Shown: one piece after another, positions 1 through 6,857 of the stretch | How the letters are laid out: each line of letters starts with the position of its first letter | Numbering within the stretch: the stretch's first letter is position 1 | DNA from: Pseudomonadota bacterium | GTDB lineage: Bacteria > Desulfobacterota > Anaeroferrophillalia > Anaeroferrophillales > Tharpellaceae | Assembly: GCA_015486505.1 (NCBI GenBank) | Contig: WFRP01000104.1 | Coordinates: 1-9,280 of the forward strand | Direction: 5' to 3' | DNA: 9,280 bases | Translations under genes and position numbers: made by a program | Notes under the pieces: model-generated | Database searches by the model: none | What the model saw: only the letters and a program-made list of their open reading frames with translations | What the model was told of the DNA's origin: nothing

Positions 1-1
1 T

Positions 2-3000
2 ATAATACCCATATGTTCCCGTATAACGTCTAACCAAGGTATCCCAGGATGGACTTTGTTATCTTGTGCCTCTGATGCCTATTCACCGGATATGGTTGAA
101 GAAAATCTATTACCGGAAATTTTGAAGCCTGTTGGTAAAGAAAAAATCATTGAAATGCTGAAATGGTTAAAAAATGAATACATAAGAGTTAGTGAAAAGG
201 AAAAGAAAAATGTTTTAGTTGCTTTTAATAAATATCTTTCAGCTTTAGTTAATGAGAGAGGAATCAGAAAAGATCTTTCTCGCATACATTTATTAAACCG
301 TGAAGAATGCTGGAAGCCCTCCAAAGAACTTTGCGAAGATACGCAAGGGGTTTCGGAATCATTTTTATTGGATTTTGATCAAAGGAAAATTTTATCTACA
401 ATTATTTTCTCAGGTGACCAACATTCAGAAAATAACGCTATTAAATTAGATGCTCGAATTGATGGAACTAAAAAATCACCAGAAAATCTTAAACAATACT
501 TTGCTTCCTGGGACGGTCTTGTGGCTGATGAGTTGATTTGTGCGTTTCTGGCTTTGCTAGGGGATGATGAGGGGATTTGTTCCTTAGCAGAGCAATATAA
601 AGGACGGCATTCTGTTGCCTGGATACGTGATGAAATTCCTTGGAATCGGAATGATTATTGGAGCATGAGTAAACAAAAGGCTTTTACCTATCATAAAGTT
701 GTTGTGAAAATTCATGATGACACAATTGTTAAGACATATTCGATTCTTGGAGATGAAATTGAGATACCTGTGAGTAGAAATATTAATTCTCTATTGGTAA
801 ATAATGTTTTTGGCATTACTGCAGGGAGATATAGAATTTCAAAATTTAATTTGAGAAAGTTCAACCCTGAAGAAAGAACGGCTGATGAACTGGCAAAAAT
901 TCTAAAATGTTCAGCTGAAATTATCCTGCAGAGAGCATTTAATCAGGAAAATCATAATTTAGATTTATTATGGCAAGAGTTGGATAAGTCAGAGCAACTT
1001 GACATCCAAATAGCTCAAAGTCTCATCCTAGACAATATACCATTTTATTTAAGACAATTAGGAGCTCATAAACACCTTAGTTTGCAGGGACTACTGCATT
1101 CGTGGCATGATGCACGTTGTAGACAGAAAGAATATTCTAATGTGGTGGATAAAAAAAATAAATATGAAAAGGAAGAAAAAGACATTTTGTCTAAAATGCG
1201 GAATCTGTTGACAAATGATGTAGATGTTCAAAGAAAGGTCTTGAACTCTGTTCGAAAAAAAATAGGTGATTTCCAATATACATCTGCCAGTATTCCTTTC
1301 GAATTATTCCAAAATGCCGATGATGCTATGGCAGAACTTGCAGAAATAAAATCTTTTTCAAATGATAGCCCAGATATTATTCCTAATGAGGTTAAGCGGT
1401 TTTTGATCATTAATGATGGCGAATCTATGGCTTTTATCCATTGGGGAAGAACTATTAATTCAGTCGGTAGTGCGGGATTTCCTGGACGTGAGCGGGGGTT
1501 TCATTATGATTTGGAAAAAATGTTGGTGTTATCATCTTCAGATAAACCTGGAAATAATGGTGTAACCGGAAAATTCGGCTTGGGTTTTAAAAGTGTTTTA
1601 TTGGCCAGTGACAGACCTAAATTAATTAGTGGACGTTTGTCTGTAGAAATCATTGCTGGTCTTTGTCCGATGTCTTTACAGGCTTCTGGAGGGTTACGTC
1701 AAAAACTTCATGAACATTCACCGGATAAACAATATCAAGGCACACTTATAGAAATGCCATTAACTGAAGCAACCTCGCAAGATGTCTTAGGGGAGTTTCC
1801 GGAGCTGGCAGGTTACATGACGGTCTTTGCGAGACAGATTCGTCAGATTGATATTCATGGAAAGCAAAGCTATTTCTGGAAATGGGCACCAGACATAATA
1901 CCACTATCGGAAACATTTTCTCTTGAAATAGGTGAATTAAATCTGTCTGGTAGTTCAGGGCAAAAAGAATTATTACTCTATTTCAAAATTGACCAGAGCG
2001 GGATCTTAGTGGCTTTGGGTCCCCAAGGTTTTCGACCACTTCCCGATAAATTACCTACGGTATGGGTGGTTGCGCCAACAGGAGGAAAAGGGCCCGGCTT
2101 TTCTGTTAATGGATCTTTCGAATTAGATGCCGGGCGCTCTAATCTCTCCTGTAACAGTGATACTAATCGAGAGAAAGCCGATACCCTGGGACGATTATTT
2201 GGGAAATTGCTTCTTAAATTTTACGAGTTAACCAAAGATCAAGTCGAATGGGAAGTTTTAAAAGAGAAGTGTCGTCTGGAAAAGGATCTCAGTATCTACT
2301 CGTTTTGGTCGAGTTTGTGGAACGTTTTGGGAGCAGGGTTATTTTTTACAGGAGAAAATGAAGCAGTTCGTCAAGTGATAGAACGTATTTTCGCCGAAAA
2401 AGGCGGGCTTGGTTATCTGATTAGTTATTGTGATGCGATGCCGAATGGCTTGTGGGGAGACTACCGGGCTTTGACCAGACCAAAAAAAGTCAAAGTAATT
2501 CTCAAAGGTTGTTTGGGTCAAGAAATGGTTGCCAAGAGGATGTTAGATTGGGAACCTTTAAGAAATATATTGATGAATCCAGCTTCTGTTATCTCTGAGC
2601 ATACAGACAAATTTGCCCAAAAAATTACCCCAAAATTAAGTCAGGTAACTGATCAATGGCGTTCTGTACGTATTGTTGACCTACTGAATGATTCTCTGAG
2701 TAGCTACGGAATGTCACCTGATGATGCAATAATTCTTGGTGAAATACTCAATAATGAAAATTTAAAACGACCTGAATTTGCAAAGGAAAAAGATCAAATT
2801 ATCAAAGTGCTGAGGAGGTTAACCTTTACATCTGTAGCTGGCTCCCAGCAGCCATCTGGTAAACTGCTGGTGGCACAAAAACACAGCCAGGCAAACCCGG
2901 ATGAAGCCAGAAGGGCAGGATTTGCCCCGGATAAATATATTTTATCCGGTAAATATCAACGTAGTGCCCTGGATTTCTTTTTTCTCTGTCGGGAAAAGAT

Positions 3001-4138
3001 TACGATTCCGGTGGATGAAATACCCGGCTGGATACTTGATGCACCGACCGATGCAAAGAAAAAAAATGGTCTGCGTTATTTGTTGGAAGGTGAGCAAGCT
3101 GTATTTACGGGCGGGGTTTTACGACAACAGGGAAGGTTGCAAAGGACTTGGTTGGCAGGTCTTAGTCCTGTCTCAGAAATTGTTGCCGGTTGGTCAGATG
3201 ATGACAAGGATTGTCTGTTTTATAGAGTGTTGAAATCTACTGAAGAAATTCGTCGTCAATTTGAATTTACCGGCGAAGATAATTACTCTTATATTTCAAA
3301 TGAGTTGCGAGCGCGTGACCCCAAAGAGGTTCTCCTGAAAATTTATAACTGGTGGTCTGGCAACAGAGAAAGATATCTAACTGAATATGAACGCAAAACC
3401 TATCCTGCCAATGTCCCTTTAGACCTTGGAGAAGATGATATTGGTCGTATCGACCGTAAATCATGGTTGGTTTTGTTCAGCCTCTCCCACTTTCATACAA
3501 TCGGCCGGCAGCGGGATGTACAACATAAAGGTTTTATCGAAAATTGTGTCAGTAAGGGGTGGTGGAAGGTTTTTTCTGATGAACATCCGGAAGAAAAATC
3601 TGATGAATGGATGAAAGTTCTGGAAGATTACATCAATGAGCAGGTGGACGATAGTGAATATGAACTCTGGATGAACCGTTTTCCCTCTATATACAAATTC
3701 GCCCGCTGGCTGGAAGATTATAAAGAGTCATTTCTCAGCATTGAACGTATGGACGATTGGGAGACAATTACAGGTGTTTTGAAGTCAAAAACAAATTCTC
3801 AATTTCAAGGGGGTGGAGTAAGTGCTCCGCCCATTGAAAGAAGTTTGGGTATTGGCGCCTGTTTCACTTTACGTGAACTTAAAAGGAAAAAGGTTCTTAA
3901 TCACGACCGGGTGATACCTTACTGTTATGTCCCGACCCAGAAAGTTCGGGATTTATGCAGCGAGCTTGGCTGTCGTGATATTGCTGAAAATGGTGGAATT
4001 GATAATTCTAAAAGAATTCATCGTTTCCTCTGTGATCATTTAGGTGAGCAACAGGCTACTTTTTCAAACTGTTTTGATATTCCTTTACAATGTTTGACAA
4101 GGGATAACGATCGTCTTCTTTCAGAAATTTTGAACTAG
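2..4138 (+). CDS. Large sacsin/HSP90-type (GHKL) ATPase of a defence operon, 5'-partial
   Basis: At least 1378 residues are visible. The frame has no stop back to base 2, so the true start lies upstream; the TTG at 56 has no good ribosome site and is probably not the start. Residues below are counted from that TTG. A GHKL ATP-binding fold lies mid-protein at roughly 395-700. The N-box is ELFQNADDA (416-424), with the putative catalytic Glu416, Mg-binding Asn420 and Asp423. A G1-like strand INDGESM follows (452-458), then the HSP90-like glycine loop TGKFGLGFKS (504-513) and a sacsin-type GSFELDAGRSNL (686-697). The key residues are intact, so ATP binding and hydrolysis are likely. About 415 residues precede the domain and about 660 follow it; I recognise no other catalytic domain. 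A compact C-terminal segment (1267-1345) contains CFTLREL and YCYVPT and could be a small interaction or winged-helix domain. It is cytosolic, with no membrane segment seen. The helicase gene starts 10 bases downstream. The first half is strongly AT-rich. The ATPase fold is well supported; the defence role is inferred from context. Confidence 0.88.
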   Translation: MIPICSRITSNQGIPGWTLLSCASDAYSPDMVEENLLPEILKPVGKEKIIEMLKWLKNEYIRVSEKEKKNVLVAFNKYLSALVNERGIRKDLSRIHLLNREECWKPSKELCEDTQGVSESFLLDFDQRKILSTIIFSGDQHSENNAIKLDARIDGTKKSPENLKQYFASWDGLVADELICAFLALLGDDEGICSLAEQYKGRHSVAWIRDEIPWNRNDYWSMSKQKAFTYHKVVVKIHDDTIVKTYSILGDEIEIPVSRNINSLLVNNVFGITAGRYRISKFNLRKFNPEERTADELAKILKCSAEIILQRAFNQENHNLDLLWQELDKSEQLDIQIAQSLILDNIPFYLRQLGAHKHLSLQGLLHSWHDARCRQKEYSNVVDKKNKYEKEEKDILSKMRNLLTNDVDVQRKVLNSVRKKIGDFQYTSASIPFELFQNADDAMAELAEIKSFSNDSPDIIPNEVKRFLIINDGESMAFIHWGRTINSVGSAGFPGRERGFHYDLEKMLVLSSSDKPGNNGVTGKFGLGFKSVLLASDRPKLISGRLSVEIIAGLCPMSLQASGGLRQKLHEHSPDKQYQGTLIEMPLTEATSQDVLGEFPELAGYMTVFARQIRQIDIHGKQSYFWKWAPDIIPLSETFSLEIGELNLSGSSGQKELLLYFKIDQSGILVALGPQGFRPLPDKLPTVWVVAPTGGKGPGFSVNGSFELDAGRSNLSCNSDTNREKADTLGRLFGKLLLKFYELTKDQVEWEVLKEKCRLEKDLSIYSFWSSLWNVLGAGLFFTGENEAVRQVIERIFAEKGGLGYLISYCDAMPNGLWGDYRALTRPKKVKVILKGCLGQEMVAKRMLDWEPLRNILMNPASVISEHTDKFAQKITPKLSQVTDQWRSVRIVDLLNDSLSSYGMSPDDAIILGEILNNENLKRPEFAKEKDQIIKVLRRLTFTSVAGSQQPSGKLLVAQKHSQANPDEARRAGFAPDKYILSGKYQRSALDFFFLCREKITIPVDEIPGWILDAPTDAKKKNGLRYLLEGEQAVFTGGVLRQQGRLQRTWLAGLSPVSEIVAGWSDDDKDCLFYRVLKSTEEIRRQFEFTGEDNYSYISNELRARDPKEVLLKIYNWWSGNRERYLTEYERKTYPANVPLDLGEDDIGRIDRKSWLVLFSLSHFHTIGRQRDVQHKGFIENCVSKGWWKVFSDEHPEEKSDEWMKVLEDYINEQVDDSEYELWMNRFPSIYKFARWLEDYKESFLSIERMDDWETITGVLKSKTNSQFQGGGVSAPPIERSLGIGACFTLRELKRKKVLNHDRVIPYCYVPTQKVRDLCSELGCRDIAENGGIDNSKRIHRFLCDHLGEQQATFSNCFDIPLQCLTRDNDRLLSEILN
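2927..2949. repeat. Perfect 9-bp inverted repeat inside the ATPase gene
   Basis: CCGGATAAA (2927-2935) and its exact reverse complement TTTATCCGG (2941-2949) flank the 5-base spacer TATAT. The palindrome lies within codons of the ATPase gene and could form a hairpin or a protein site. There is no T-run after it, so it is not a typical terminator. It may be chance. Confidence 0.5.
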
Positions 4139-4151
4139 AGAAAAGATCATG
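4132..4151 (+). promoter_or_regulatory. Translation start region of the helicase gene
   Basis: A purine-rich run (AGAGAAAAG, 4137-4145) precedes the ATG at 4149 and overlaps the TAG stop of the ATPase gene. An in-frame TGA at 4131 excludes a longer start. The Shine-Dalgarno match is weak (only GAG, 8 bases before the ATG), so translational coupling to the upstream gene is plausible. Confidence 0.45.
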
Positions 4152-6818
4152 ACAAAATTCGCCGCGGGCCAGACAGTTTTTCATCCCCAATTTGGAAACG
4201 GACATGTTGAGTTCAATAAGGAGGAAACAGCTATTGTTCGCTTCGACCATGGTTTGGAAGAGTGCATTGTTGCTTCCCTTGAAAAAAAATTGGGCATTGC
4301 TGAAAATATTGACACCGGCCGGTTCTCTCCGCCAATTGAAACTGCGGTTCGGGTTCTGGCTGACGCTATAGTTTCTGTAAATGATAATTGGGGGGTTTTT
4401 TCAAAATCAAGAATTACCCTGCTTCCCCATCAGCTTTGGGTTTGCCACCGGGTTCTCAGGCAATGGCCAGCCCATTTGCTTGTTGCCGACGATGTGGGGC
4501 TTGGTAAAACTATTGAAGCCGGCCTTATCTTATGGCCCTTGTTGGCAAAAGGGTTGGTTAAACGCCTTCTCATTTTATGCCCGGCTTCGCTTGTCGAACA
4601 ATGGCAATACCGATTGCGGGATATGTTCGATATTCGTTTAACCCGTTACCTTCCTGAAGCCGATACCGAACGTTCGGATTTTTGGAACACCCAAAATCAG
4701 GTTGTGGTCTCTCTGCAAACCCTGCGGGATGATCACAAGGGCCGCCATCGACGTCTGTTTGCGGCCGAGCCCTGGGATCTGCTAATTGTTGATGAGGCCC
4801 ATCATCTGAATGCTGATAAGGATTCTGGAGCTACTCTAGGATATCGTCTGGTTGATAGTTTAGTGCGTGAAAACTTGACCAGGTCGAGAATCTTTTTCAC
4901 CGGCACACCCCATAAAGGCAAAGACTTCTCTTTTTTTGCCATGCTTAAATTGTTGCGGCCAGACAGGTTCTCTCCCAACAAGCCAATACATCAACAACTT
5001 CCTCATCTTCGTGATGTAATCATCCGGAACAATAAACAGAACGTTACAGATATGGAAGGCAACAAGATTTTTAAACCGGTTACGGTAATGTCTGAAACCT
5101 ATTCATACACTGAAGAAGAAACATCCTTTTATAACATTTTAACTGACTTTATTACATCAGGAAAAACATACGCTTCTTCTCTTTCCAGCAATGATCAGCG
5201 GGCGGTAATGCTTGTCTTGATTTCCATGCAAAAACTTGCATCCAGTTCGGTCGCTGCAATCCGAAAAGCCTTAAATGGCCGCCTGTCACGCTTAAAGGAG
5301 GCCGGTAACAATTTACAACAAGCTCAGAAACGACGACAGATTATCCAGGAAGTTTTATCTCGTGCCGATGAATCCACAGTTTCATCTTTAACTGATGAAT
5401 TGCAGAAACAGGATGAACTGGTAGCCGAATTATCATCAGCTTTGCCATTGATGAAAGATGAGATCCCCCTCTTGGAAATATTGGTGAATGCGGCTAACAA
5501 TATAACTTCAGAAACAAAAATCAAGAAAATCATAGAGGTACTTGAGACCCGATACCAAAACCGAGCGGTCCTGTTATTTACCGAATACAAAGCAACGCAA
5601 GCATTATTGATGTCTGAGCTGATGCAAAAGTTCGGCGATAGTTGTGTTACATTTATTAACGGTGACCACAGAGCAGAAAACGTAACCGGATCTGACGGTA
5701 AAGCCCGGGCAATTTCGCTTAAAAGGGCTGACGCAGCCGACCTTTTTAATGATGGCAAGGTGCGTTTTTTAATTTCTACTGAGGCTGCAGGTGAGGGCAT
5801 TGACCTTCAGGAATCGTGTTTTTCTCTTATCCATGTCGATTTACCATGGAACCCGATGCGACTTCATCAGCGAGTTGGCCGTCTGAATCGCTATGGCCAA
5901 AAACATCCGGTTGAAGTTATTAACCTGCGGAATCCTGATACGGTTGAATCTCGCATCTGGGACAAGCTTAATGAAAAAATCAGCAGTATCATGCAATCTT
6001 TGGGTAGCGCTATGGACGAACCTGAAGATCTGTTACAACTTGTTTTAGGAATGACGTCTCCCACACTGTTCACCGAAATTTTTACCGATGGTGCAACTGT
6101 TTCGAATGATCGCCTGGATAACTGGTTTAACGATAAAACTAAAACATTTGGCGGTAAGAACGCTATAAAAACCGTCCAGGATCTAATTGGCAACTGTTCC
6201 CGTTTTGACTATCAGGATCTCAAGGAAATTCCACCCAAAGACCTTGCTGATCTTAAACCATTTTTTGAAACCATGCTCACCCTGAACAAACGACGAGCTT
6301 TGCACGAGGATTCAGGATTGTCATTTAAAACGCCTGAAGCCTGGTTGCAAGATGCTGGAGTCAGGAGACGCTATGAGAACCTGGTATTTTCTCGTGAGTT
6401 AAAGGGGCGGGATGCGGCCCTTCGGGTAGTAGGTGTTGGCCATAAAGTGTTTGATCAAGCATTATCGCAAGCCAGCGGATATGATGCCTGTTTTACAAAG
6501 TTTACCGGTCTGGCAGAGCCCTTGACGGTCTTTAAGATATTCGACCGTGTAACTTCTCGGGAAGGTAATGTCCGCCAGGTTATAGTTGGCGTGAAAAGTG
6601 ATTCCAACGAGGTTTTATACGACTGGCAGTTGATAGATTTTTTGAATCAACAGTTGAACTCTAAAAAGGCGGATTCAGAAGATAAAAACAATTACAACCC
6701 AAAACGGCTGCATAAGCTTATCGAAAGCTCAAAAAACACCTTGAAGCAACAGATAGGGGGCTTAAACATCCCTTTTGACGTACCTGAGATTAACCCTCTG
6801 GCCCTGTTTCTGCCTTAA
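4149..6818 (+). CDS. SNF2/RapA-type DEAD/DEAH helicase, DrmD-like
   Basis: This 889-residue protein is a complete superfamily 2 helicase/translocase of the SNF2-HepA (RapA) group. Residues about 4-48 look like a small Tudor/KOW-type barrel (FHPQFGNGHV, then VRFDHGLEE), a likely DNA- or protein-binding module. The Q-like motif LLPHQ is at 91-95, Walker A DDVGLGKT at 114-121 (Lys120), motif Ia LILCPASLVEQW at 141-152, motif II DEAHH at 215-219, and motif III TGTPHKG follows near 256. A charged, probably coiled-coil insertion lies around 365-440. The second RecA lobe starts at VLLFTEYK, with motif V STEAAGEGIDLQ (543-554) and motif VI QRVGRLNRYGQ (574-584), where Arg578 and Arg581 are the probable arginine fingers. 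The last 250 or so residues are unassigned. The family translocates on duplex DNA using ATP; strand separation is not certain. Pairing with a DrmMI-like methyltransferase resembles DISARM class 1 or Hma-type defence operons. The start is the first ATG after an in-frame stop. Helicase identity is very sure; the DrmD assignment is moderate. Confidence 0.95.
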   Translation: MTKFAAGQTVFHPQFGNGHVEFNKEETAIVRFDHGLEECIVASLEKKLGIAENIDTGRFSPPIETAVRVLADAIVSVNDNWGVFSKSRITLLPHQLWVCHRVLRQWPAHLLVADDVGLGKTIEAGLILWPLLAKGLVKRLLILCPASLVEQWQYRLRDMFDIRLTRYLPEADTERSDFWNTQNQVVVSLQTLRDDHKGRHRRLFAAEPWDLLIVDEAHHLNADKDSGATLGYRLVDSLVRENLTRSRIFFTGTPHKGKDFSFFAMLKLLRPDRFSPNKPIHQQLPHLRDVIIRNNKQNVTDMEGNKIFKPVTVMSETYSYTEEETSFYNILTDFITSGKTYASSLSSNDQRAVMLVLISMQKLASSSVAAIRKALNGRLSRLKEAGNNLQQAQKRRQIIQEVLSRADESTVSSLTDELQKQDELVAELSSALPLMKDEIPLLEILVNAANNITSETKIKKIIEVLETRYQNRAVLLFTEYKATQALLMSELMQKFGDSCVTFINGDHRAENVTGSDGKARAISLKRADAADLFNDGKVRFLISTEAAGEGIDLQESCFSLIHVDLPWNPMRLHQRVGRLNRYGQKHPVEVINLRNPDTVESRIWDKLNEKISSIMQSLGSAMDEPEDLLQLVLGMTSPTLFTEIFTDGATVSNDRLDNWFNDKTKTFGGKNAIKTVQDLIGNCSRFDYQDLKEIPPKDLADLKPFFETMLTLNKRRALHEDSGLSFKTPEAWLQDAGVRRRYENLVFSRELKGRDAALRVVGVGHKVFDQALSQASGYDACFTKFTGLAEPLTVFKIFDRVTSREGNVRQVIVGVKSDSNEVLYDWQLIDFLNQQLNSKKADSEDKNNYNPKRLHKLIESSKNTLKQQIGGLNIPFDVPEINPLALFLP

Positions 6819-6857
6819 ATGATTTAAGGGCGAAGAAACTATTAAAAGCTGAGAATT
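6819..6857 (+). promoter_or_regulatory. Short intergenic gap and start region of the methyltransferase gene
   Basis: This 39-base spacer has no hairpin followed by a T-run and no convincing promoter, so transcription should read through from the helicase gene. A weak GAGA (6851-6854) lies 3 bases before the ATG at 6858. An in-frame TAA at 6843 fixes this ATG as the first possible ATG start. The helicase and methyltransferase genes are in the same reading frame, separated by the TAA at 6816 and further stops at 6825 and 6843, so they are not a fusion. Confidence 0.5.

Noticed and set aside
1..6. TATAAT at the very start resembling a -10 promoter box
   Set aside because: It lies inside the open frame of the ATPase gene, which continues beyond the left edge, and no -35 region can be seen.
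56..58. TTG as the start of the ATPase gene
   Set aside because: The frame is open upstream to base 2, there is no Shine-Dalgarno sequence before the TTG, and the preceding 18 codons read as ordinary protein.
5324..5800. 158-codon open frame on the minus strand
   Set aside because: It is antisense to the helicase lobes, is rich in serine and shows no domain; the + strand frame carries clear helicase motifs.
6819..6857. Terminator between helicase and methyltransferase genes
   Set aside because: The 39-base gap has no stem-loop with a following T-run.
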